Assembly (NCBI RefSeq): GCF_014644295.1
Contig: NZ_BMKK01000004.1
Location: forward strand, 248,001 to 312,000
Reading direction: 5' to 3'
DNA: 64,000 nt
Origin: Emticicia aquatilis
Lineage (GTDB): Bacteria; Bacteroidota; Bacteroidia; Cytophagales; Spirosomataceae
In this document: piece by piece, positions 24,900 to 32,533 of the stretch
Position numbering within the stretch: the stretch's first letter is position 1
Layout of the letters: every line of letters begins with the position of its first letter
Notes under the pieces: generated by a model
The model's input: only the letters and a program-made list of their open reading frames with translations
The model's database searches: none
Told to the model about the DNA's origin: nothing
Made by a program: the position numbers and the translations under genes

Positions 24900-25682
24900 A
24901 TGAATGTAGTCATTGATATTGGAAACACTTATGCAAAAATTGGTTTTTTTGAAGAAAATCAACTTTTGGAAGTTCATCGTGGTTTAGAGTTTCAAAAAAT
25001 TGAAGAACTGCTTTTATTAAATAATGTTAAAAATATCATCATTTCTTCGGTTACGAAAAGTCAATCCGAGCTTGAGGAAATTTTCATAAACCTTAACGCC
25101 AATAAGCTATTCTTAAATCCAGAAACGCCAGTTCCGATAAAAAAACACTACGAAACCCCTCAAACCCTCGGTACTGACCGCTTGGCAGGTGCAGTTGGGG
25201 CAAATTTCCTGTTTCCAAATCAGAATATTCTTATTATTGATATGGGGACAGCCATCAAATATGATTATGTTTCAAGCATCGGTGCATTTGAGGGGGGCAT
25301 AATTTCCCCAGGCATGCGAATACGATTTGAAGCACTTCATTCGTTTACTAAAAGATTACCCTTAGTTGAAGCCCATGCAATTCCATCATTAATCGGCAAA
25401 AACACCAAAGAGTGTATTCAGAGCGGAGTGGTCAACGGAATTATCGCTGAGGTGAACGGAATGATTGAAAATTATCTAAAACTGGGTGATTGTCAAGTTA
25501 TATTGTGCGGTGGAGATGCGAGTTTCTTTGAAAGTCAAATAAAAAAGCCGACCTTTGCAGTCGATTTAACAAACGAAGCAAATCAAGTAGCACAGAAAAC
25601 TACTTTTTCGATAGAAAAAATCCCAAATTTGACCCTGATTGGTCTGAACAGAATTTTACAATACAATGTTGAAAAAAATTAA
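24900..25682 (+). CDS. coaX: Type III pantothenate kinase
   Basis: The 260-residue product has the ASKHA-type CoaX motifs: D-I-G-N-T-Y-A-K-I-G at residues 6-15 (phosphate loop), G-T-D-R-L-A-G-A-V-G-A near 98, D-M-G-T-A-I-K-Y-D near 118, and G-G-I-I-S-P-G-M near 138. It phosphorylates pantothenate, the first step of CoA synthesis, and needs a monovalent cation. Its last 17 bp overlap the following outer-membrane protein gene. The order coaX - OMP - lptC is a recurrent Bacteroidetes arrangement. Confidence 0.95.
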   Translation: MNVVIDIGNTYAKIGFFEENQLLEVHRGLEFQKIEELLLLNNVKNIIISSVTKSQSELEEIFINLNANKLFLNPETPVPIKKHYETPQTLGTDRLAGAVGANFLFPNQNILIIDMGTAIKYDYVSSIGAFEGGIISPGMRIRFEALHSFTKRLPLVEAHAIPSLIGKNTKECIQSGVVNGIIAEVNGMIENYLKLGDCQVILCGGDASFFESQIKKPTFAVDLTNEANQVAQKTTFSIEKIPNLTLIGLNRILQYNVEKN

Positions 25683-26964
25683 ACTAACTGCTTACCTTTT
25701 TATTAGTATTCTGACCATTTCTGAATCTTTCGCACAAAAGGAATCAAGACTTTACGGTAACTCACCATACTCGGCTCTCGGGATTGGAGATATTTTTTCG
25801 GGTAGTGCCATTGCCAATGATGCGATGGGCGGAACGGGTCTGAGCTTCGGAAATGGTATCGCAGTAAACACCATTAATCCTGCACTTTTAGCCAAAAACC
25901 GTTACGTTGCATTCAATACTGGCCTTAGAGGGCAGTACAAAACGCTTTCAAACGGCACATTATCACAATCTGATTTTGGTATGAACCTTAGCCATATTAC
26001 CTTGGCTTTTCCAGTAAAAACAAAATGGACTACCGCTATCACGATGCAACCATATTCAGGTGTTGACCACGAAGCTCGTTTTACACAAATCATTGGTGGT
26101 ACAACTGATAAATCAGTTAGCCATACATACAAAGGTTTAGGTGGGCTTTCAAAAGCAGCTTGGGCAAATGGGGTTTTGTTGGGCAAGAAACTATATTTAG
26201 GCGTTGAAACTGGCTACTACTTCGGTAGTTTTAAACGTGATACAACAACCCTACTCTTATTAAGCTCTAACGATATGTACCTTCGTAATTCAGACCGAAT
26301 TTCAGTAGGTGGATTTGAAATAAAAACAGGTTTTGCTTTTCAACAAAAACTGGCTGAAAAATGGAATTTGAATGTTGGTGGAACTTACGAATTATCAAGC
26401 AAGCTTAAAGGAGAACGTATTCGTACATTTTCTACATTGTATGATAATGGAAATGGCCCACAAGTTATCCAAAAACCAGATACTCTTGCAATGTACAATG
26501 GTGGCATGACCTTACCTTCAAGATATGCTCTTGGTATCAGCCTCGAAAGCCCTTACAAGTGGACATTTGCTGCCGAATATAGCCGTCAGGACTGGACACA
26601 ATACCGTAATTTCGATAATAAAGTAGAAAGTAATCTTACCAGCAGCGAAAAAATAGCTTTTGGTGTGGAATACTTACCAAAATATACTTCTACCAAATAC
26701 TTCAATCAAGTATTCTATCGTGCTGGTTTCCAACAAGTTAAAACACCTTATTTGGTCAATGGTACGCACATCAAAGACAATAGTTTTTCATTAGGACTGT
26801 CAACACCATTAGCTTATCGTAGTGTGAGCTACATTGACTTTTCGGTATCAGTCGGAAATCGTGGCGTAATTGGCAATGGCCTTGTAAAAGAAAATTATGT
26901 TAAGATGTCACTTGGTTTCTCTTTAATGGATACTCGTTGGTTCTTGAAACCTAAAATTGATTAA
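25666..26964 (+). CDS. Outer-membrane beta-barrel protein
   Basis: The 432-residue product has a signal peptide (cleavage after S-F-A-Q) and then Y-G-N-S-P-Y-S-A-L-G-I-G-D, N-D-A-M-G-G-T-G-L-S-F-G and T-I-N-P-A-L-L-A, the typical start of FadL-like Bacteroidetes outer-membrane proteins, followed by alternating amphipathic strands to the C-terminus. Cargo is unknown. It overlaps coaX by 17 bp and precedes lptC, so it is part of the same transcript. Confidence 0.75.
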   Translation: MLKKIKLTAYLFISILTISESFAQKESRLYGNSPYSALGIGDIFSGSAIANDAMGGTGLSFGNGIAVNTINPALLAKNRYVAFNTGLRGQYKTLSNGTLSQSDFGMNLSHITLAFPVKTKWTTAITMQPYSGVDHEARFTQIIGGTTDKSVSHTYKGLGGLSKAAWANGVLLGKKLYLGVETGYYFGSFKRDTTTLLLLSSNDMYLRNSDRISVGGFEIKTGFAFQQKLAEKWNLNVGGTYELSSKLKGERIRTFSTLYDNGNGPQVIQKPDTLAMYNGGMTLPSRYALGISLESPYKWTFAAEYSRQDWTQYRNFDNKVESNLTSSEKIAFGVEYLPKYTSTKYFNQVFYRAGFQQVKTPYLVNGTHIKDNSFSLGLSTPLAYRSVSYIDFSVSVGNRGVIGNGLVKENYVKMSLGFSLMDTRWFLKPKID

Positions 26965-27029
26965 AATCTTTGTGGAGCGAATGCGGCTTCCGAGTTTCGC
27001 TCATCAACACAAACGTTTTGTCTATAAAT

Positions 27030-27623
27030 ATGATTAATTCCTTCAAATACATCATCGAATTTATCTTTTTGCTATTCTTTGCCCTCTTTTTAACTTCTTG
27101 TGAAGAAAAAAAGAAAGTTGAAGTTGCTAACAAATACAACGGTCCATTAATGGCCACCGAAAACTTGGTGGTGATGTATAGCGATTCGGGACGAACAACT
27201 GTAAAACTCACTACTGCTCGTCAATTAAAGTTTCAGAACGAAGACGAAATTTACCCCAAAGCAGTTTATGTAACTTTCTATGATAAAAATGGCGTTGAGT
27301 ATTCTTCTCTACGTGGCGATTCTGGGCGATATGAAAAAACTAATGGCCTTTATAAAGTAATGGGTAATGTGTTCTTTTTCAACCGATTACAGCAACAAAG
27401 TCTTGCCACTGATGTATTGAATTGGAGTCCACTCAAGAAAAAAGTTTATACCGACCGAAAATTCACCATCAAAACGCCAAAAGAAGAACTACACGGAGTT
27501 GGAATGGATGCCGACCAAGATTTTACGCACTATACCATGCGTAGAACAAAAGGTACATTTGCAGTTGACTCGCTCAATTCTCAAACTGATGATGATATAG
27601 CTACTGATACTACGAGTTATTAG
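27030..27623 (+). CDS. lptC: LPS export protein LptC
   Basis: The 197-residue product has an N-terminal hydrophobic segment ending in a lipobox-like L-T-S-C, then an LptC/OstA jellyroll-type domain: V-M-Y-S-D-S-G-R-T-T-V-K-L-T-T, L-R-G-D-S-G-R-Y-E-K-T-N-G-L-Y-K-V-M-G-N-V-F (typical LptC strand pattern) and L-N-W-S-P-L-K-K-K-V-Y-T-D. It bridges the LptB2FG transporter to LptA in lipopolysaccharide export. I chose ATG 27030; the upstream frame lacks a signal. Members in Bacteroidetes are often lipoproteins, consistent with the cysteine here. Confidence 0.88.
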   Translation: MINSFKYIIEFIFLLFFALFLTSCEEKKKVEVANKYNGPLMATENLVVMYSDSGRTTVKLTTARQLKFQNEDEIYPKAVYVTFYDKNGVEYSSLRGDSGRYEKTNGLYKVMGNVFFFNRLQQQSLATDVLNWSPLKKKVYTDRKFTIKTPKEELHGVGMDADQDFTHYTMRRTKGTFAVDSLNSQTDDDIATDTTSY

Positions 27624-27987
27624 ATAAATGGTTATTAGTTATTGAGAAATTAGTGAATGGTCGTCAATCTTCAACTTTGAGCAATTCCCAAATAGCCAAT
27701 ACTCCAATAACTAATCACCAATTTCCCAGTAACCAATTGAATGTTTACAAAAAAATCATTCTATTTTCTACTTGCTTTCATAAAATTCGCTCTAAATTTG
27801 TTGTTCATTTTAAAGGTGAAACAAAACAGTTTTCTATTTTTCGGAAAAGAATAAGATTTTTAGAGCAAATGAGTTATTTTGCTGAAAACAATTCTTTTAA
27901 AATACTGATTAATTAAACTAAAGTGGGCTGCGGCCAATCAACCGCTGACTACTCAAAGCCTAATCACGCAAATAAAGCCAGATTTTC
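27624..27987. other. Intergenic region with degenerate ACTAATCACC-type repeats
   Basis: The 364-bp gap between lptC and recN begins with degenerate short repeats (AGTTATTGAGAAATTAGTGA, then AACTAATCACCAATTT and similar, about 27630-27740) that partly form inverted copies. The remainder is AT-rich. One 87-codon frame (27653-27916) spans it but has no protein-like features and runs through repeat DNA, so I do not call it. Confidence 0.5.
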
Positions 27988-29646
27988 ATGCTTTCTCACT
28001 TATTAATAAAAAATTACGCTCTCATTGAGCATCTCGAACTAAAGCCTGATGCTCATTTCAATATAGTCACTGGCGAAACAGGTGCAGGTAAGTCAATCAT
28101 GCTCGGGGCAATTGGTCTGTTGTTGGGCAATAGAGCTGATACAAAAACGCTATACAATGAGTCGGAGAAATGTATCATCGAGGGTACATTTGATATGGCA
28201 GGTTTCTACATAAAAAATATTTTTGAAGAAGAAGAACTCGACTTCGAAAGCTCATGTATTGTGCGTCGAGAGATTTCTCCGAGCGGAAAATCAAGGGCGT
28301 TCATCAACGATACGCCCGTAACACTCGAAACGCTTCGTAAGATTTCATCGCAGTTGATGGATATTCATTCGCAGCACGACTCGATTTTACTTGGCTCAAA
28401 CGAATACCAACTTCGCATTGTAGATACTTACGCCCAATGTCACGATAAATTGGTTGAGTACCAAGAAAAATACCGTACTTACAAAAAACTGCAAGACGCC
28501 TATCAGCAATTACAAATCGAGGCTGACCAAAATAAAAAAGAATTCGACTTCAATAATTTCCAGCTTGAAGAACTCGTAAAGGCTAAACTTGACCCTAACG
28601 AACAAGAATTACTCGAGCAAGAACTCAATATTTTAGAACACGCCGAAGAAGTAAAACTTCGCTTAAAGACCGTTTACGAATACCTCAATAATTCGGAACA
28701 ATCGGTCCTTTCGGTGCTTCAATCAACGGTTAGTTCGTTAAACCCTATTGCCAGCTATTCACCTGATTATCAACAATATAAAGACCGTATTCAGAGTTGT
28801 CTATTAGAATTAAAAGACGTTTCTCGAGATATTGAATCGGAAGAAGATAACATCGAGCTTGATGGTCAAAAAATCATTGAGATTCAAGACCGCCTAAATT
28901 TACTTTACAAACTCCAACAAAAACACGCTGTCAAATCCAATGGAGAATTGCTCGAAATTCAAGCAATTTTAGAAGAGAAAGTAAGTAAAGTATTAAACCT
29001 CAGCGAAAATCTCTCGGCAGCCAAAGAGCGTGTAAATAAAGCTTTCGAGGCCGCAACCAAAGTAGCAGAATCATTATCGAAAGTACGTCAAAAGGTCTTA
29101 CCAGAAATCGAAAAACGAGTCATTGGCTTGTTGATTGAACTCGGTATGCCAAATGCAATTCTCAAAATTCAGCACCAAAGCATCGCCCTCAACAGCGAAG
29201 GTATCGACCAAATTAATTTCTTGTTTAGTGCCAATAAAGGCGTTACACCTCGACAACTAAAAGATGTGGCTTCAGGTGGAGAGTTTTCACGATTGATGCT
29301 TGCTATCAAATATGTTTTGGGCGATAAACGCTCATTGCCAACCATTATTTTCGACGAAATTGACACGGGTATTTCGGGCGAAGTAGCCATAAAAGTAGGT
29401 AAAATGATGCGAGAAATGGCTCAAAGTATTCAAGTAATTGCCATTACGCACTTGCACCAAATTGCAGGTAGAGGCTCATCGCATTTCTTTGTTTATAAAG
29501 ATAACTCATCGACCAAAACAGTTAGCCGTATCAAACAGTTAAGTCAAGATGAACGCATTATTGAAATTGCTAAAATGATTGGTGGCGAACACCCTTCAGA
29601 AAGTGCAATTCATAGTGCAATCGAAATGCTTGGCATAATACATTAA
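27988..29646 (+). CDS. recN: DNA repair protein RecN
   Basis: The 552-residue SMC-like ATPase has an N-terminal Walker A (T-G-E-T-G-A-G-K35-S), a central coiled coil (about residues 150-380) and the C-terminal ABC signature V-A-S-G-G-E-F-S-R-L near 425 with Walker B T-I-I-F-D-E-I-D-T-G-I-S-G. It holds DNA ends together during double-strand-break repair. The length matches the family, and the ATG at 27988 is the natural start (M-L-S-H-L-L-I-K-N-Y-A-L-I-E). Confidence 0.96.
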   Translation: MLSHLLIKNYALIEHLELKPDAHFNIVTGETGAGKSIMLGAIGLLLGNRADTKTLYNESEKCIIEGTFDMAGFYIKNIFEEEELDFESSCIVRREISPSGKSRAFINDTPVTLETLRKISSQLMDIHSQHDSILLGSNEYQLRIVDTYAQCHDKLVEYQEKYRTYKKLQDAYQQLQIEADQNKKEFDFNNFQLEELVKAKLDPNEQELLEQELNILEHAEEVKLRLKTVYEYLNNSEQSVLSVLQSTVSSLNPIASYSPDYQQYKDRIQSCLLELKDVSRDIESEEDNIELDGQKIIEIQDRLNLLYKLQQKHAVKSNGELLEIQAILEEKVSKVLNLSENLSAAKERVNKAFEAATKVAESLSKVRQKVLPEIEKRVIGLLIELGMPNAILKIQHQSIALNSEGIDQINFLFSANKGVTPRQLKDVASGGEFSRLMLAIKYVLGDKRSLPTIIFDEIDTGISGEVAIKVGKMMREMAQSIQVIAITHLHQIAGRGSSHFFVYKDNSSTKTVSRIKQLSQDERIIEIAKMIGGEHPSESAIHSAIEMLGIIH

Positions 29647-29679
29647 TAATCAAATATTTACACAAAACAAAAGATAAAA

Positions 29680-30069
29680 ATGAAGAATTTATTAGCTGCT
29701 TTACTTGTTGTATTTTCATTAGCTTGTACAGATAAATCGGCCGAAGAAGCGGCAAAACTCAAAGAAGAAACTTTCAAAATTCACGATGAAGTAATGCCTA
29801 TTAGCATGAATCTGGAAGATTTGAAAGCCAACGTAATGAAAAAAGCCGAAGCTGATACAACATTGAAAAAAACAGCTTTAGATATTTCGTTGGCTCTTGA
29901 TAAAGCCTACAACGACATGGAAACATGGATGCCAAAACTCGGAGAAGCAGCTGATATGAAAGATAGCGAAGAAAAAGTAAAAGCCCTAACGGCATTGAAA
30001 GCAGAAGGTGAGCAATTGAAACAGTCAACGCTCGATGCAAAGAAAAAAGCTGAAGAGTTTTTGAAATAA
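29680..30069 (+). CDS. Small helical lipoprotein
   Basis: The 129-residue product has a lipoprotein signal (lipobox S-L-A-C, Cys16), and the rest is predicted as long charged helices rich in K, E and A (coiled-coil-like). Similar short proteins occur next to SCO and cytochrome c genes in Bacteroidetes, but I assign no function. The next genes encode an SCO-family protein and a cytochrome c, so a role in respiratory copper or haem assembly is possible. Confidence 0.65.
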   Translation: MKNLLAALLVVFSLACTDKSAEEAAKLKEETFKIHDEVMPISMNLEDLKANVMKKAEADTTLKKTALDISLALDKAYNDMETWMPKLGEAADMKDSEEKVKALTALKAEGEQLKQSTLDAKKKAEEFLK

Positions 30070-30089
30070 AATCAAATTACAATCTAATA

Positions 30090-30118
30090 AAGCCTGTAAG
30101 TTTAATGCTTATAGGCTT
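30090..30118 (+). terminator. Hairpin after the helical lipoprotein gene
   Basis: AAGCCTGTAAG (30090-30100) pairs with CTTATAGGCTT (30108-30118) with one G-T pair and a 7-nt loop. The following T-run is weak, so it may be a partial terminator. Confidence 0.45.
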
Positions 30119-30127
30119 AATTTATAT

Positions 30128-30745
30128 ATGAAAAAGTTAATTCCTGTTATACTATTTTGTATCACAACCATTAGTATAATTTCGTGCGAAAATTCTTCTC
30201 GCAAATTACCGATTTTGGGCGAACGAGAATTTATCAATGGCGACTCGGTTTATCATACCATTCCTGATTTTTCGTTTACAAATCAAGATAATCAGACCAT
30301 TACGCACAAAAACTACGAAGGGAAAATCTACATTGCCGATTTCTTCTTCACCACCTGCCCTACTATTTGCCCAATCATGAAAAAGCAAATGTTGAGAGTG
30401 TACGAAAAGTTTAAAGAAAATCCCAAAGTTGGTATTTTATCTCATTCTATCGACCCTCGACATGACTCGGTACAAGTACTGAAAGAATATGCCGCTCGAT
30501 TGGGCGTAAAAAGCAAAATGTGGAATTTCGTAACGGGCGAAAAAGCAAAGATTTACGAAATTGGTGAGAAATCTTATTACGTAACGGCTGGAGAAGACTC
30601 AACGGCTGCGGGTGGAATTATTCATAGTGGAGCATTTATTTTAGTAGATACTAAACGTCGAGTAAGAGGTATCTATGACGGCACAAAAGAAACCGACGTG
30701 ACTAAATTGATAAAAGACATGGAAGTTTTATTAAACGAAAAATAA
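30128..30745 (+). CDS. SCO1/SenC-family copper chaperone lipoprotein
   Basis: The 205-residue product has a lipobox (I-I-S-C, about residue 20), then a thioredoxin-like fold with the metal-binding C77-x3-C81 in F-T-T-C-P-T-I-C-P-I-M and the distal histidine in G-I-I-H-S-G-A-F. The SCO family delivers copper to the CuA site of cytochrome c oxidase or acts as a thiol-disulfide reductase. It is 1 bp from the cytochrome c gene, so both are co-transcribed. Confidence 0.92.
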   Translation: MKKLIPVILFCITTISIISCENSSRKLPILGEREFINGDSVYHTIPDFSFTNQDNQTITHKNYEGKIYIADFFFTTCPTICPIMKKQMLRVYEKFKENPKVGILSHSIDPRHDSVQVLKEYAARLGVKSKMWNFVTGEKAKIYEIGEKSYYVTAGEDSTAAGGIIHSGAFILVDTKRRVRGIYDGTKETDVTKLIKDMEVLLNEK

Positions 30746-30746
30746 A

Positions 30747-31244
30747 ATGAGACAACAAATCAGAGATATGAGGTATGATGAAGATAATATACCTCTTATC
30801 AAAGAACTTAAAAACATTTATAAATTTATCAAACAATTACTTTCAAAGGTATTTGTACTATTGATTGCGGTTTTATCTTTTACTTCGTGCCAGTCAGAAG
30901 AAAAGATAAAATTGGAGCAGTATTATATCGGAGGAAAGGAACTTTACGAACAGAATTGTGCTAATTGCCACCAAAAAGATGGAAAAGGACTTCAAAGCCT
31001 TTATCCACCAATTGCAGGCAGTGATTATCTGAAAGATAAAGAAAAGGTTATTTATATTATTAAAAATGGGCTTGCAGGTGAAATTTTGGTTAACGGTAAG
31101 AAATATAACCAACCAATGCCCGCCAATAATCAACTTACAAATCTTGACATTGCCGAAGTTGTTACCTACATTTATTACGAATGGAATGGAGAAACTAAAA
31201 TTACTGATGTAAAAGAAGTTGAGAAAGTTTTAAATAACAAATAA
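30747..31244 (+). CDS. Class I cytochrome c lipoprotein
   Basis: The 165-residue product has a hydrophobic segment ending in a lipobox-like F-T-S-C (about residue 48) and a c-type domain with C71-A-N-C74-H75 and a distal Met in Q-P-M-P-A-N-N. It is probably a membrane-attached electron carrier. The stretch before the signal is unusually long (about 30 residues), and a near-perfect inverted repeat (GATATGAGGTAT at 30765-30776 with ATACCTCTTATC at 30789-30800) lies inside it. So ATG 30768 or an inserted element is possible. No later ATG keeps the signal. Confidence 0.85.
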   Translation: MRQQIRDMRYDEDNIPLIKELKNIYKFIKQLLSKVFVLLIAVLSFTSCQSEEKIKLEQYYIGGKELYEQNCANCHQKDGKGLQSLYPPIAGSDYLKDKEKVIYIIKNGLAGEILVNGKKYNQPMPANNQLTNLDIAEVVTYIYYEWNGETKITDVKEVEKVLNNK

Positions 31245-31245
31245 A

Positions 31246-31282
31246 AAGGAAGTCTTCGCTTGGAGCGAAGACTTCCTTAAAA
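31246..31282. terminator. Bidirectional terminator between convergent genes
   Basis: A perfect 14-bp stem (AAGGAAGTCTTCGC at 31246-31259, complement at 31265-31278) with a 5-nt loop and flanking A/T runs serves the cytochrome gene and the convergent SdpI-like gene. Confidence 0.85.
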
Positions 31283-31283
31283 C

Positions 31284-31901
31284 TCAAACTACCCCACGAA
31301 TCAAACGAATAGCAATTCCATAAAAGATTACCATTCCTACAAAAATCAATCCCCAAGAAGTAAGAGTTGACTCTTTAAAATATAAAAAGAAGACAGTCCC
31401 GACGATTCCGACCCAAAAGAAAAGTTTAGCCATAAAACGTTGATTTTTTCTATTATTTCTTTCCTCTGCTGCTTGTAAACTCGCTTTATTCGAGAAAATA
31501 CCATTTCCTGCAAAAATGCTTGTTGGATGAATATTTTGTCTAAAATTTCCGCTGGCAAATAAAAAAAGTGAGAGTGCAACTCCCAAGAGCCGAGGCTTAT
31601 CATACTCATAATCGTTGAGTAAATAATAAAATAATATTAGCCCCAAAGCCGAAAGGTAAGCCGACCAAATCAAACGAATTCGTTTGGCACTTTTGAGTAA
31701 TAATTCTGCATTAGGCTTTCGGCTATCCAAAAACTGCATCAAAAGTGGCACAATGTAGAAAAACACCACTGCGTACAAGTAGTAATAAAACTTATTCTGA
31801 TGATTGAGCGAAAACTTGGGTTGCCAATTAATATAAATATAGGCAAACGGAAACATAATAATTGCCAAAATCAGCAATTCAAACGGAATATTTTTTTTCA
31901 T
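31284..31901 (-). CDS. SdpI/YhfL-like multi-spanning membrane protein
   Basis: The 205-residue product has about six hydrophobic helices. The central part resembles SdpI-type immunity proteins: S-G-N-F-R-Q-N-I-H-P-T-S-I-F-A-G-N-G-I-F-S-N-K, corresponding to the G-N..P-N-Y-F-x-G-I-R-T-P-W-T-L region of SdpI, but with unusual residues. In Bacillus, SdpI protects against the toxin SdpC and sequesters the repressor SdpR at the membrane. The ArsR-type gene lies upstream in the same direction, matching the sdpRI order. The 98-bp gap to it contains an imperfect hairpin (about 31919-31984). No SdpC-like toxin gene is visible in the window. Confidence 0.6.
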   Translation of the reverse strand: MKKNIPFELLILAIIMFPFAYIYINWQPKFSLNHQNKFYYYLYAVVFFYIVPLLMQFLDSRKPNAELLLKSAKRIRLIWSAYLSALGLILFYYLLNDYEYDKPRLLGVALSLFLFASGNFRQNIHPTSIFAGNGIFSNKASLQAAEERNNRKNQRFMAKLFFWVGIVGTVFFLYFKESTLTSWGLIFVGMVIFYGIAIRLIRGVV

Positions 31902-31999
31902 CGGTGTAGATTATTTTAGTTCACGGTCAATGCTCAACAAGTTTCTATATTAAACTTATTTATTTGAACTCATTGACTTCGTGAAAGCCTTGAAGCATT

Positions 32000-32302
32000 C
32001 TACTTTCCAACGTGCAGACGAATTCTTGGTTTTTCGGCTTGGGTCGCATTAGGCTTAAATTGCATAAACCAAACCATAATTTCGTCCATGACGGTCATAT
32101 TGAGCGAGTAAAGCACAAACTGACCTTTCTTTACAGAAGCTACTAAATCAGCTTGACGCAACAAATCTAAATGATGCGAAATGCTGGGTTTACTCATATC
32201 AAATTTATCGGCAATATCGCCCGCAGTCATATCTCCATCTTTCAGCAATTCTAAAATCTCACGGCGAGTAGCATCATTCAATGCTCTAAATAAATTATTC
32301 AT
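32000..32302 (-). CDS. ArsR-family autorepressor, SdpR type
   Basis: The 100-residue winged-helix protein matches SdpR: M-N-N-L-F-R-A-L-N-D-A-T-R-R-E-I-L-E-L-L-K-D-G-D-M-T-A-G-D-I-A (residues 1-31), then the recognition helix M-S-K-P-S-I-S-H-H-L-D-L-L. No cysteine metal site is present, so it is not a metal sensor of the classic ArsR kind. It is followed by an SdpI-like gene, and I infer a membrane-titrated autorepressor pair. Confidence 0.85.
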   Translation of the reverse strand: MNNLFRALNDATRREILELLKDGDMTAGDIADKFDMSKPSISHHLDLLRQADLVASVKKGQFVLYSLNMTVMDEIMVWFMQFKPNATQAEKPRIRLHVGK

Positions 32303-32474
32303 AATTTTTCACTTATATCAATTGATAAATACAAATATGAGTTTTCAGATTCAGAAATCCAAATTTTTCATTAAATATTTAGATAATCTTCTAATCAATA
32401 TATAGTTTGGACTATTACTTTCTTAGAAAAACACAATTTTATAATCATTTTTCTGACATTGGTATATAAATTGT

Positions 32475-32533
32475 TATATTTGTGAAATCTATTTTATCAT
32501 TTAAAAAGTCTCCCCTTTAGGGGCTGGGGGTTT
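32475..32533 (+). promoter_or_regulatory. thrA promoter and start-abutting hairpin element
   Basis: A TATATTTG -7 box (32475-32482) lies 52 bp before the thrA ATG, with a weak -33 (TCTG) 19 bp upstream. The leader then carries GTCTCCCCTTTAGGGG followed by CTGGGGGTTT (32508-32533), a hairpin element ending right at the start codon and shared with 3505-3528 and 24876-24899. Confidence 0.6.

Noticed and set aside
27653-27916. An 87-codon open frame between lptC and recN
   Set aside because: It starts in degenerate repeat DNA, has no domain, signal or compositional support, and no promoter-like sequence of its own.
31284-31901. The SdpI-like gene as part of a toxin-antitoxin system
   Set aside because: No toxin-like small gene or secreted peptide precursor was found nearby; only a regulator/immunity-like pair is supported.
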